The position numbers were made by a program, and so were the translations under genes. The notes below the pieces were generated by a model. That model did no database searches. It was not told the origin of the DNA and worked only from the letters and a program-made list of their open reading frames with translations. From positions 86,639,177 to 86,703,176 of the forward strand of contig OY757921.1 of assembly GCA_963585895.1 (NCBI GenBank): 64,000 nt of DNA, given 5' to 3'. This document shows positions 1 to 11,129 of this stretch, in pieces. Within the stretch, counting starts at the first letter, position 1. Each line of letters starts with the position of its first letter. This DNA is from Sepioteuthis lessoniana. Lineage: Eukaryota > Mollusca > Cephalopoda > Myopsida > Loliginidae.

Positions 1-290
1 TATTTCCAGCAATTCAGTTTGGCATAAGTACGGAGTTTACTTTTATTTGACCAATAGATAGCAGCCTATTAGGTGCTACTACTCCGGGCCTCAGTGGACC
101 TGGGAGCGATGGCAAAGAACGGGTACTTTGCATTCCCCAAAGCTTCAACATTACTGAGACTTCACCATCAGATTGTTTAGTATCATATCCAGGATACCTG
201 TTGGGGGTGGTATTACCTCTCTGTAGAGATGCACTCGGTGTATCCCGCATCCTCAGCCTACTAGCCAATCTTCATCAATAAATAAGGACA
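1..290 (-). repeat. SINE-like family C copy, head part
   Basis: Reverse-oriented copy of a family found about a dozen times in the window (compare 15755-16175, 28262-28860, 47440-48065). It carries the shared blocks CAGATTGTTTAGT, CTCCGGGCC and a CTCTGTAGAGATGC block. No reading frame is meaningful. The part shown is the head and one tail unit (AATTCAGTTTGGCATAAGTA). The left end is cut by the window edge. Confidence 0.8.
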
Positions 291-712
291 AAGACGGCAA
301 CACGGAAGATACATTAGAGCCACCGAGTTGAAAAGAGGACTGGAGAAGTGACAAACCGAAGAAAAACTGAATTGAGGTGAGGAGATGAGAGCGAGCTGAT
401 CGTTTTATATGGTCTGTTATACATTTCCACATATCATATAATACAGAATGGTCGAGTAAGGATGTGTAACACTGACATCTTAATTTTTAAACTGAGGTTA
501 TAGATTTTTTTCGGACTTTAATTGTATTTGTTCCAAAATTATATATATATATATATATATACATATATCTAATCCGAGGAGAAAATTCAAGGGGTATGAG
601 TATCCAGTTAGAGTGCCCAATGCCAACGGCTATCGACTGTATAATTAATTTGGGAATAAAAATACATCAAAACTCACCTGCAGAGCAAAAATATTTTATA
701 TATAAAAATAAA
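291..712. other. AT-rich stretch without a recognised gene
   Basis: No coding frame or known repeat was recognised. It contains a short (TA)n tract near 539-564. Confidence 0.5.
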
Positions 713-1393
713 TAGAAAAAAATCAGTTCTTTGGTGTCATAAGTTTATTTCAGGTAAATGATGGCCCTCTTCAGATGGTGAAGGAAAACTGTTTAGTATG
801 TGAATACCATTTGCAATGTTTATATATTATGTTTATATTACATTTGTTGCATATTAACCCTTGGCTTGTAACAATTGATATGCTAATTCTTCCTAAAATA
901 AATAACAAGGCATTTTTAACGATGTGTTTTATAATTAGAAATAGAATTTTTGTAAATTATTATTAGCATTGATTTATTATTTTCTGACAACATGTATTAT
1001 ATTATTCTATATTTATAATACATAGTATTAATGAAATTATGAATTCATATTTTCATAATATTAATTGAGTCGCAAAACAATATAATTTTTTTCAGTATTC
1101 ACGTTTTTTTTAGATTTCAGTTATATTCAAATTAGGGATAACTTTTAAAAAGAGGAATATATAGATATCATATCTGATAATTATATATTATATTTCCACC
1201 GTTAACATTTTTTCAATAAACAAATAAAAAAAATTTATATAAGAATTAACATTTTAAAAAATTATCTTCTCGCCGGAAGGAATATAAACATACCTAAATG
1301 ATATTCGGATACTAAACAGTTTTTATTCACCATCTGAAGAGGGTCATCATGGCCCTGAAATAAATTTAGATTGACATCAAAGAATTTATTTTT

Positions 1394-1405
<12 letters not shown>
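713..1405. repeat. Inverted-repeat (foldback or MITE-like) element
   Basis: The segments about 713-840 and 1290-1400 are reverse complements of each other with some divergence. Both contain CCCTCTTCAGATGGTGAA, AAACTGTTTAGTAT and a TTTATTTCAGG block. They enclose about 450 bp of very AT-rich DNA with no credible frame. The arrangement fits a non-autonomous DNA element or two head-to-head copies of one repeat. Confidence 0.6.

Positions 1406-1441
<36 letters not shown>
1396..1441. repeat. (TA)n microsatellite
   Basis: Nearly pure TA dinucleotide run between the inverted-repeat element and the LINE relic. Confidence 0.95.
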
Positions 1442-1449
1442 TTATATTA

Positions 1450-2317
1450 ATACGTCGGTGCAAAAAAATGGGTGTCAAATGCATTCTGGGATGTATGGAC
1501 CATACAGGAGTCCTCTCACAATTTAGAAGGAAGCAAAAACTAATAAGAGTAATCTTGTTGGACCTCAAAAATTCTTTCGGATCAATTCCTCCTAAGCTAG
1601 TGGAATTAACACTTAAACGTTACCATGTCCCCCGAGTGAATATCCAATTTAATCCTAGATTATTATAACACTTTCAAGATGAGAACAATAACGAAAGGAT
1701 CAATTTCTTTATGGCATAGTCTAGAAAGGATGTTCATTACAGGCTACACAATCTCAGCAACTTTATTCACGCTAGCAATGAACCTATTAATTAAAACTTC
1801 AGAGTTGGAATGTAGAGGTCCTGTTACCAGATCTGGAGTGAGACAACCCCCTGATAAGTGCTTATGTAGATGATATGGCCATTACAACCACATTCAATAT
1901 CGGTGCGAGATGGGGTTTAAAAGGCATAGAAAAACTAGTTACATGGACCCGAATGAGTTTTAACGCATTAAAGTCCCGGTTAGTCGTTCTAAAGAAGAGT
2001 ATTGCAATGGAGAAAGATTTTTTTAAGTTGTCTGGTGAAAATATATCAAGAATGCAAGAAAAGTCAATTAAGAGTCTGGGTAAACGCAGATACAATAGCA
2101 ATACATGAGACAAAAGACAACATTGAAAAATGGTTGAATAAGTTTGACAAATCCGGTCAACCTGGCCCTTTTAAAGCATGGATTTATCAGTACGCAATTC
2201 TCGACCAAATATTGTGGCTTCGATTTATCTATGAATTTGCAATGACCCACATAAAGCAAATGGAAAAGAAAATCAACTCTCGATTGGTCAACTGAAATGC
2301 CCTATTAGCGCCACCCT
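1450..2317 (+). pseudogene. R2-like LINE reverse transcriptase, piece 1 of 4
   Basis: The translation carries RT hallmarks in order: a motif-A-like LDLKNSFGSIP block, then AYVDDMAITT with the catalytic Y-x-D-D (around 1864-1890), then a thumb-type block GQPGPFKAWIYQYAILDQIL. These match RT proteins of the restriction-like-endonuclease (R2-type) LINE group as I know them. Several frameshifts and stops break the frame, so it is dead. The 5' end is truncated inside the RT next to a (TA)n tract. The frame resumes at 5037, then 6284, then 7537, because younger elements were inserted. At 2311-2328 and 5026-5040 the host codons for LYGNTTVLY are recoverable across the insertion. Exact clade is uncertain. 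Confidence 0.8.
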
Positions 2318-2328
2318 ATATGGCAATA
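2318..2328. other. Left target-site duplication of the RTE insertion
   Basis: ATATGGCAATA here is repeated exactly at 5026-5036, flanking the RTE LINE. The duplicated bases belong to the R2-like host coding sequence, which reads across cleanly when one copy is ignored. Confidence 0.9.
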
Positions 2329-4153
2329 AGGTAGAGGTACGGGGCCAGCGTGCCCCCTTGTAGTACTCCTGCTACAATGTCAAAGTATTCTGTGTCTCCA
2401 TCCGGTGATCGTACTTTTACTTTAGTGTTTCTATAGAGAATCGTTATTGCCGCTACGGTTTCTTTAGGTATGCCGTACGCTAGTAGTATTTGTTCCATTT
2501 TTCCTCTGTGAATGGAATCGAAAGCCTTGGTAAAGTCGACAAATATTAATGTCGCTTGTAGGTTCTTTGCCCGTACACCTTCAAGGATTCTACGGATGGT
2601 TAATATTTGTGAGGTCGTGGATCTATTTCTTCGGAAGCCATTTTGGTTTTTTCTAAGTATGTTGTCGATTTTGGGTTCTATTCGGTTTCATAGTAGGGCA
2701 TTGTAGATTTTGGCAGCTATGGATGTAAATGTTATGCCTCGGTATTTTTTGGCTAATCCGAGGTCCCCCTTTTTAGGGAAGTGGAGTATGCATCCCTTCA
2801 TCCATCTATCTATCGGATTTTGATTGTATACTGCGTTGCAGTGTCGGAGCAGTATGTCGTCGAATTGTCTGGTCTTCCATACTTCCAGGGGAATTTCGTC
2901 CAGCCCTGCAGCTTTCCTATTTTTAATCTTTCTGAGAACCGAGTCGAGTTCTTCTTGTGTGAACGGTCCTAGTTTAATATCTAATTGTTTGCTAATTATT
3001 CTGGTGATTGGTTCATGCGTTATTTTTGGTGGGTTTCCAAGTAAGTTTTCGAAGTGCTGTTTCCACAGTTTTATTCTTTCTTGTTGGTTTGCTGCCTTAA
3101 GTTTTGCTTTGGCTGTGTTCTTTCTTCTGCTCACTTCGTTTATTGTTTGCCAGGCTATTCTAGATTGTCTATCTTCCACCGAGTCTCTAATCTTATCTAT
3201 CTGATTTTGAATGTATTCTGTCTGTTCCTTTATATATATGCCTGCTAATTGATATTGTGCCGTTTTTAGTTTTAAGGCATTTGTGTTTGTTGGGTTTTTT
3301 CGATAGTTTTTGGAGGCTGTTTTCACTAGTGCACGTTTTTCTCTCACCGCTAAAGTTTCCCAAGGGACTCTATATTTAGTTTTAATTTTTGTTGGAATGT
3401 ATTTTGCTGCTGCCTCGAGGTGTGCATTGACGAAATTTTCGTATTCGTCGTTTGGTGTACTTTTTTCCGTCTTTTCTTGTAGTGTTTCGAATCTTTTTCT
3501 TAATTCTAATACGTATTTATCTCTTATATCTTTGTTGTTTAATAGGGCCCAGTCATAGTCTTTGGTGGTCGCTGTTCGTTTGGCGTTTTTTGTAGGCTTA
3601 ACCGTATTTTCGCCGTGACTATTCGGTGATCGGTGGACACACCCTCAAAAGAGGAGTATGCCTCGCAATTCAGTGCACTATTTTTCCATTTCTTGTTTAT
3701 AAGGACGTAGTCTATCTGAGCTTTAGTATTGTTTGCGTACGTGTATGTCCATAGTTTGCCCTCTCTTTTTTGGTAGTTTGTATTGAGGCATGGTAATCTA
3801 TTTTCTATCATGAAATCTGTTAGATGTTGCCCATTCCTATTTGACGTGTTGTGGAGGCTGTATTTGTTGTTTCGGCTTTTCCCGATTTGGGCATTCATGT
3901 CTCCGCCAATGACTAACATGTTGTGTTTCGGGATGCTACGCACTAAGGAGGATAACTCATCGTAGAAGGTGACTAGTTCAGTTTCTTCACTAACATTGGT
4001 GGGGCTGTAGCATGAGATGATTGTTGCTCTGGGGTTTCCGTTAAATGTAGCTGCCATCATTCTAGGTTGTATTTTCTCAACGCTATTATGCGTTTTTAAT
4101 GCTCTAGGTCCTATAAGTAATCCTACCCCTCCTACTGCGGCGACCTCTTTATC
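2329..4153 (-). pseudogene. RTE-type LINE: endonuclease and N-terminal RT half (inverted)
   Basis: Read on the minus strand, an AP-like endonuclease comes first (VIGGDMNAQIG; then AQIDYVLI and STDHRIVTAK, the last carrying the terminal D-H pair). A linker follows, then the first RT half: KNRKAAGLDEIP, FPKKGDLGLAKKYRGIT, FVDFTKAFDSI (catalytic Asp of motif A) and AGVLQGGTLAPYL. The frame is nearly intact. The one clear break is a TGA after NALL (near 2690), which looks like a CGA-to-TGA CpG transition. The 5' end lies inside the endonuclease (truncated). This half points opposite to its 3' half at 4154-5025. The two halves join in sense without loss (LAPYLY then FIICLDYV). The protein would nick target DNA and reverse-transcribe its own RNA. 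Confidence 0.9.
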
Positions 4154-5025
4154 ATTTGTCTAGACTACGTACTTAGAACATCGATTGACAAAATCAAAGA
4201 GAATGGCTTCGAGCTGACGAAGAAAAGAAGCAGAAGATACCCCGCAACAACAATTACCGATGCCGACTACGCCGATGACATAGCGATACTGGCAAATACA
4301 CCTGACCAAGCCGAAACACTTCTGCATAGTTTGGAACGAGCAGCAGCAAGCATAGGCCTCTATGTTAATGCACACAAAACAGAATATATGTGCTATAACC
4401 AAACGGGGGACATCTCCACTCTAGAAGGAACCCCACTTAAACTAGTAGACAAATTCACGTACCTAGGAAGCAGCGTCGAATCAACCGAAAAGGACATCAA
4501 AACGAGGCTAACGAAAGCATGGACAGCTATCAATAGGCTATCGATTATATGGAAATCAGACCTAACCGATAAAATGAAACGCAGTTTCTTCCAGGCAGCG
4601 GTCACATCGATACTGCTATATGGATGCACTACATGGACGCTAACAAAACGACTGGAGAAGAAGCTAGATGGCAATTACACAAGAATGCTGCGTGCAATCC
4701 TGAACAAGTCCTGGCAGCAACACCCCACAAGACACTAACTGTACGGTCACCTGCACCCTATCACGAAATCTATTCAAGTTAGACGAACCAGACATGCAGG
4801 ACACTGCTGGAGAAGCAGAGATGAACTCATAAGAGATGTACTCTTATGGATCCCCACACATGGCCGCGCAAAAGTAGGACGACCAGCTCGAACGTACATT
4901 CAGCAGCTATGTGAGGATACAGGATGCTGTCCCGAAGACCTACCTAGGGCGATGAACGATAGGGAGGAGTGACGAGCGAGGGTCAGGGATATCCGTGCTA
5001 CCAGCGCGATATGATGATGATGATG
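4154..5025 (+). pseudogene. RTE-type LINE: C-terminal RT half and 3' end
   Basis: Begins FIICLDYVLRTSIDK and continues through DADYADDIAIL, the RT motif C with catalytic YADD (around 4260-4290). Then come VDKFTYLGSSV, LLYGCTTWTLTKR, RRTRHAGHCWRSRDELI and GRPARTYIQQLCEDTGC. It ends in a (GAT)n tail at 5005-5025, typical of RTE elements. Stops at about 4735 (after HPTRH) and in the last 20 codons inactivate it. The same 3' region recurs in fragments at 13322-13850, 23859-24106, 35931-36300, 39515-39985, 41976-42191, 43612-43840, 56187-56690 and 63286-63566. The abrupt change of strand at 4153/4154 is the signature of a 5' inversion on insertion. Confidence 0.92.
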
Positions 5026-5036
5026 ATATGGCAATA

Positions 5037-5600
5037 CCACCGTCCTATATTTCTCATTCAGAAGGTTAATCGAAGAATTTAAGGTAACGAAAAGAAGGAC
5101 TGCGTTACTATACAAGTTATCCAAAGATGAAAAAGTGGCCGGAGCTGGCATTGAAGTCTGTTTAGACAGAAAGAGGAAAACTTCTAGAGAGTTACAAGTG
5201 GCAGAAGAGCGACTTCGTGAAAGAGCGATATTAGGAACGGTCACGAAAGGGCGTGTAGGTCTAGGGTTTTTTCCGACAAACCGTGTGGATTAGTTCTCAG
5301 ACAAAAGCAAGCGACGACTTATACAGGGTGAAATTCGCAAGGGAAAAAATGAGATTAGGTTAACAAAAAAGGTTGGATTAAAGCAACAAGGAGCATCGAC
5401 TAATTGGAATTCAGCAATGCAACGGAAAATCAAATGGAGTGAAATTTGGAACGATTATGTGAACGTGGATAAGATCCGTATATGATATTCTTTCTAGCCC
5501 AGAAAAACCTTTTCATTTGGAATAAAACGAAGTCAGCGTTACGTCCATTTTGCAATGGTCAAGGGACTTGAAGACATATTCTGAGTGTTACATGCTCATC
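5037..5600 (+). pseudogene. R2-like LINE, piece 2 of 4
   Basis: Continues the host frame after the RTE insertion: NTTVLYFSFRRLIEEFKVTK, then LQVAEERLRERAILGTVTKGRVGLG, then KWSEIW, each typical of the region after the RT in R2-type elements. Near 5545-5590 the frame reads FCNGQGT, stop, RHILS. This is the start of the CCHC zinc knuckle that precedes the restriction-like endonuclease, with the first cysteine changed to arginine. Several stops are present. Confidence 0.75.
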
Positions 5601-6283
5601 TACAGCATCTCAACGACACAATAATTAAGACGCAGTGACAAAGACAGACGAAGGAAGACTTCTTTATAAAAATATATACCTCTCTCTTTATTGTAAGGGT
5701 TCGAAAAGGGTTACTCAAGGTTTGCATGTGAGAGGGAGATGGAGACCGAACATAACTGAAATATTTAAATCTCAAAGTTGTGGTTGGCTACGCTGTGTCT
5801 TTCTCGTTCTCCAGGGCTGCTCAACCGGAGCCCTGGAGTCCACTCTGCTGGGTGCTGGCTTTCCTTACTACATCTCGTCCTACTCCATCTCCAACTCTAC
5901 TCGCCTGCACTGTCTCCTTCTATTCAATTCATCGGCCTTATATTACCTTCAAACTCCCACGCGGTGATATGGACACGCCTCCACGCCTCCGCAATTTCTT
6001 CCGTTATCTGGCGATCGGGATGTGTCACTTCCGCTACATTTGGAATGGCCTGTGTGATCGTCATCGAGCGGAAATGACTGTCATGCAGTTCAGAGGTCAC
6101 TCTCTTCCGGTACGTCTGTCTATGAGAGTATAATGGGATCTTTTTTTACCTCGTCCCATTTCATCAGCCAATTTCCACCCACGCGATTTCCTCTCATAAC
6201 TGCCATTAGAATGTGTCACTTCCTTCCGGTGCATCACCTTGAATGACATTTTTGGCCGGGTCAAAATTTCAAAACATAACATG
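5601..6283. repeat. Unclassified insertion in the R2-like relic
   Basis: About 680 bp separate HILS at 5590 from SCPTALAEGRYRWWH at 6287, which are adjacent in the host protein. The insert is less AT-rich than its surroundings and has no recognisable domain. Two similar blocks, ATGTGTCACTTCCG near 6018 and AATGTGTCACTTCCTTCCGG near 6210, recur inside it. A short ACATG repeat at both ends could be a target duplication, but it is too short to be sure. A solo LTR is one possibility. Confidence 0.45.
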
Positions 6284-6535
6284 AATAGCTGCCCAACAGC
6301 ACTTGCTGAAGGACGTTACAGATGGTGGCACAATCAGGTCGTAAAAGTAATTGCGGATATAGTCTATACAGCCATAAGTACAAATAAATTGAATCCAAAG
6401 AATAGAGTGATACAGTTTATCAAACCTAAGAAGTCAGTAAAGACTAAACTAAACATACTGTCAACTTCAACGGACAGAGTATTACGTTGTGCCTTCAAAA
6501 AGTTTCCAAAAAGAAATATTCCTCTATAATCAAAA
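6284..6535 (+). pseudogene. R2-like LINE, piece 3 of 4 (zinc knuckle to linker)
   Basis: The translation ALAEGRYRWWHNQVVKVIADIV follows a Ser-Cys-Pro and corresponds to the segment right after the last Cys of the CCHC knuckle in R2-type elements. The frame continues to KKFPKRNIPL and then decays. It resumes past the mariner at 7537. Confidence 0.75.
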
Positions 6536-6589
6536 CTAAAATTTTTCATACAGTTACAGAGAAATATCACGGAAATTAGTGTTTTTTTC

Positions 6590-6650
6590 TAATGAATTTG
6601 GCATATCAAATATCGTTCTTCATTTGATGCCAAATCCAGTTTATGCATAT
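6590..6650 (-). repeat. SINE C/D tail fragment
   Basis: The blocks TTTGGCATATCAAA and ATGCCAAATCCA are the conserved 3' tail shared by SINE families C and D, in reverse orientation. The mariner at 6652 lies in or next to it. Confidence 0.5.
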
Positions 6651-6651
6651 A

Positions 6652-7534
6652 CGTGGCGCATTCAATAAGTTTCCAGACTTTAGAATTGCTGTAGACTCTT
6701 GAAAATTCACTATGTTATTGCTATACATCTTATGAGATGACTGACCAATTTTTTATAATTTCAGGTTCAAATGAACAGCTACAGTAGCAATTGGAATACA
6801 CCATACTAAAGCCTGATTGTCATAGCTGGTGATTTTCAAAAATGCAATCTGGACGTCAAGACACTTCAGAAGAACGATATGCAGTAAAATTCTGTTTTAA
6901 ACTTGAAAAAAATGCCACAGAAACGTATGGAATGCTTCAGACTGCTTTTCAACCATCTTGCATGAATCGAGCATCAGTTTTTGAGTGGCATAAGAGATTC
7001 AAAGAAAGCAGGGAGTCTGTGAGGGATGATGAGAGGTGTGGGAGGAGTAAGGAAGTTGATACACCAGAGTTGATTGGCCAAAAGGTTAGCGTTAAGGTTA
7101 CCTTGTTGAGGTTTTAAGGGAGTTCAGGAAGAGAATCCATCGGAAGAGGCCTGTACACTTCAAATCGGGTCAGTGGCATTTCCACCAGGACAATGCACCA
7201 GTTGACAACTCCATCCTTGTCACAGACTATTTGACCAAGATGCGGATCAACACAGTTCCTTACCCTCCCTATAGTCCAGATCTTGCTCCCTGTGACTTTT
7301 GGTTATTGCCTAAGCTCAGAGGCTATCGTTATGAGAGAATTGAGGATGCGATGAAGGTCATTGACATGCTCATACAAGAGGACTTCCATGGTGCCTTGCA
7401 GAAGTTGTTGGAACGGAACAACAAGTGAATTGTAGGCGGAGGAGATTACTTCGAAGGGGACTAGAGTTTCATGTGTGTACTATCAATAAAAGTGTCCATA
7501 CGAAAAAGTCTGGAAACTTATTTAATGATCCTCG
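6652..7534 (+). mobile_element. Mariner M1, internally deleted
   Basis: Terminal inverted repeats of about 28 bp (sharing AATAAGTTTCCAGACTTT) are flanked by TA at 6650-6651 and 7535-7536, as expected for Tc1/mariner. The body holds the start and end of a mariner transposase joined by an internal deletion near 7085. The same deletion is present in M2 (48685-49586) and M3 (61814-63028). Confidence 0.92.
6842..7428 (+). pseudogene. Mariner transposase remnant, M1
   Basis: N-terminal part (6842-7090): DNA-binding helix-turn-helix region ending in MNRASVFEWHKRFKE and DERCGRSKEVDTPELIGQ. After the deletion junction the C-terminal part reads QWHFHQDNAP (second catalytic Asp region), then PYSPDLAPCDFW (third catalytic Asp). 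The first catalytic Asp block and about the middle third of the protein are absent, and frameshifts follow the junction. It cannot make active enzyme. The element could only have moved with transposase from elsewhere. Confidence 0.88.
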
Positions 7535-7536
7535 TA

Positions 7537-7885
7537 AGAGTTGACGTTATAACAAGATAGATTTTCCCAGAGCACATAGTGAAAACATTCTTGATTCAAT
7601 ATTCTTCTCCAATAAACTAAAAATAATTGTAATGTGGGAATTAACGGTCCCTTGGGAAGACCTTATGGAGGAGGCCCACGAAAAAAAATTGAAATATGAG
7701 GATTTATCGGGGCAATGTTGAAGTAGTGGTTGGAACGCTTGTCCCTACCTATTGAGGTAGGTGCAAGAAGTTTTACAGCAAGATCACTTTGTAAAGCTTT
7801 ATCAGACATTGACTTAATCGGGGCTACAAAAAGTAGCAATACCCGATATAGTCGAAAGGACAGCATGATGTCTTTAAATAAAACG
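7537..7885 (+). pseudogene. R2-like LINE, piece 4 of 4 (endonuclease end)
   Basis: After the mariner the frame resumes with FFSNKLKIIVMWELTVPWED and MEEAHEKKLKYEDLSGQC. This is the C-terminal block with the conserved E-L-T-V and K-Y motifs that follow RPD in restriction-like endonucleases of R2-type LINEs. Frameshifts break the last part. Confidence 0.75.
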
Positions 7886-8491
<606 letters not shown>

Positions 8492-8871
8492 CGTATATAT
8501 GTTTGTGTAATAAACATATGTATGTTTATGTGTGTGCAAGTGGTTAGTCCGTGTGTGTGGAAAATTTTTAAATATTTGTTGAACGACTTGGATTAAATTT
8601 TCCATTATATCTAATTTTAGAAGTGTATATTTGGACGCTCATATCTCATCTGAATTCTGATTTATACAGGGTTTTTTTTATTGTTATTTAACTTATTTTT
8701 TTAAAGCCAGTTGCATTAGAGGTAGAATTTTTTAAAAATTCTATACAGCCTTCTTTTATTTGTCTATTTATTTTGTATACGTGTTAAACGACTTATTTAG
8801 ATCGTTTTTAGAAGAGTACATTTTTCTTTGACGCTCCTTCATATTTCATCCGTATATTGATATGTATTTTC

Positions 8872-8952
<81 letters not shown>
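8872..8952. repeat. Compound (TA)n(TG)n microsatellite
   Basis: Second TA-then-TG compound array. The DNA on both sides (8490-8870 and 8955-9345) shows no gene. Confidence 0.97.
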
Positions 8953-8954
<2 letters not shown>

Positions 8955-9345
8955 ATTACGGTCCATTTTATAAAGATAAAAATTCTAAAATGAATCACTG
9001 AACTTACCGATGGATCCTTCTCGCGCCAAAGAAAGAAAAAGATAACCGTATCACAGCCGTGTAAACCCGGTTAAAACACCCAACCGGCAAACTGGTAGGC
9101 TAAAGCATTAACCAATCAAATGCTTGGAAACCAGGGTCTACTATGTCTAGTCACTTTAAAAAGCAAGCGGAACTCGTAGCGTTTTCAATTTTTGGGAGAC
9201 AGACCGGGTGTGATCAACCCGAGTGGGGGTCCTGCTGGCGAGCGGGATAGAATGTTGAAAGACCCGAAATCATCCAAATATTCAGCTAAAAAAATAACTG
9301 ATGACGTTACTCAGCACCTTTTTATAACCAAACAAGTATATTTCT

Positions 9346-9347
<2 letters not shown>

Positions 9348-9393
<46 letters not shown>
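9348..9393. repeat. (TA)n microsatellite
   Basis: Pure TA run. No gene nearby. Confidence 0.97.
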
Positions 9394-9395
<2 letters not shown>

Positions 9396-9559
9396 GTACG
9401 TTAAGAGAAAGAGAAGTTTGGTTTCTTTGTCTATTGACATATGAACTTTGATATGTATATTGTAATGAAAACAGGACAAGAGATTCTGTCTAGTAATCTT
9501 ATATTCAGTTAAGAATCCCACTACTCGTCTTTCTAGACAAGCGGAAATGTACAGCTTTT

Positions 9560-9775
9560 TATAGCTTTGATTATCAAGAGGAGATAATCCATATTCACAA
9601 CATATATGATGCCAAATGCTTCCTTATAGAAGAATAACAATGATATGATTTAACCAATAGCTAGGAAGAATCCGGGTTCATCCCTATTTGATTATCTGTC
9701 CGAAAGAGAACGCAAAAGCCCAACTGCTCCCCTTAAAGCCACAGTCCAGGATTTAACCATTACGCTAGAGGGACT
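9560..9775 (-). repeat. SINE family D copy, diverged
   Basis: Minus-strand copy: the tRNA-like head CTAGCGTAATGGTTAA at the right end, then the shared core around AACCAATAGCTAGGA and GGTTCATCCC, then an ATGCCAAATGC tail. Diverged, with no clear target duplication. Confidence 0.6.
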
Positions 9776-9779
9776 CCCT

Positions 9780-10489
9780 CAAATTGAGAAAGAAAAAGTG
9801 AGGGGGTTATTTATTGCTATGCATTTTCAAATTACTTTCGAGAACCTAGTTAAAAATGTAAATTAGATATAAAATATTAATACATTTTATCGGTTTAACC
9901 GTCAGTTTGCTCAATGGCTTAGGAAAAAAAAAATTCCTAAGCAAATCTCTCAACGACTGCCATCGTTCATCGAACCGGGGAGGGAGAAAACTAAAGCTGC
10001 TTTTCGCTTGGCGCCACAGGTTTCTTCTCTCGGCAATTTGCAGAAACACACTACTTCTTATAATCCTCATTACTCATAAGAATGTGTCTATTGATAAATC
10101 TGAAAAAAAATAAATAAATAAAACCATTATTCTGTCGATTTACTGAATGTTTAAAAAACGATGAAATTTGACATGTAGATGGTGTTTAAGAAAATGATTA
10201 TATCGTTTGAGATGTGCGGCGTATTTCAAAGAAATTGAGATAATTCAAGCTGTATACGATGTTTCCTAAAAATTCATATCATTTGAGTTTGACAGGGAGT
10301 TTTAAAAATTTTATTCAATTTTGGAATCTAATAATTTGACCAATTTCCGTTGAAATGATTTCATATTTTAAAAGCACGTGTAAAAACAAAAAATTCTTCG
10401 TTGAAAAGACTTTTCTTTTCCAGTAAATAGCATTTCTGTACCCGAAAAGAAAAAAAAGAAAAACAGAATTTATTAGTTGTTTCTACACA
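9780..10489. other. AT-rich DNA, flank of LTR1
   Basis: No gene. The right part (ending TTTCTACACA) belongs to the old AT-rich repeat that continues after the solo LTR at 11037. Confidence 0.5.
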
Positions 10490-11036
10490 TGTAATATAAT
10501 GGCCGAGTGATTTCGTTTTATGCCTTTAGCTTTAGTTAGGCTGAGAACCTTTCAGCTCAGTGCATGGGTTACTTAGGTACAACATTAACGCAGGTGTTCA
10601 CTCGCGTGCCCGGAGCAGACGTGACACTCAGATATGTCAGAATAGCCCAGATGGAAAACAGGGCTAGAGAGTGCGGGTGAAGTCTCGCACCGGAAGCGCG
10701 CTGAGGATTTGGGGAATTTTAAGAAAGTCAGTTGAGTTGAGTTCTACCTCGGGAGAAGACGGCTGGCTTTCGCTTGCTCGCCGAAGCCAGGCCAGTGGCC
10801 TTTGTGGCGGTTGCCACACGTGTTGGTGGGGGGCAGATGGAAAAGCCAGAATAGAAATAATGTGTATCTTTCTCCTTATGTCGAAGAACCTTTAAACTCA
10901 AAGGTAATAAAAAGTTTCGTACTTGAACAAAGAAATCGTAAGTGTTTTTCGTGTTTCGAGATTCCTATGTTCTATGTATATATGTTACGAACATTATATG
11001 TCCATTTCACACATAGCCGTATCTGGCTAGGGTACA
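10490..11036 (+). mobile_element. Solo LTR, copy 1
   Basis: 547 bp beginning TGTAATATAATGG and ending GGTACA (TG...CA). It is flanked by the 4-bp duplication CACA (10486-10489 and 11037-11040). Copies of the same sequence lie at 16531-17060 and 51279-51813, each with a different 4-bp duplication. An AATAA-type polyadenylation-like signal with AAAGTTTCGTAC lies near 10905-10925. There is no internal region, so it is a recombined single LTR. The strand follows the AATAAA-like signal. Confidence 0.9.
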
Positions 11037-11129
11037 CACATGCTGTTAAAATTTGAAATAATTTGAACAGGGATTGGTCAAGTTATAGCGTTTCGGGAAA
11101 TTGTTAATTTCTCTAACACTATATTTTTT

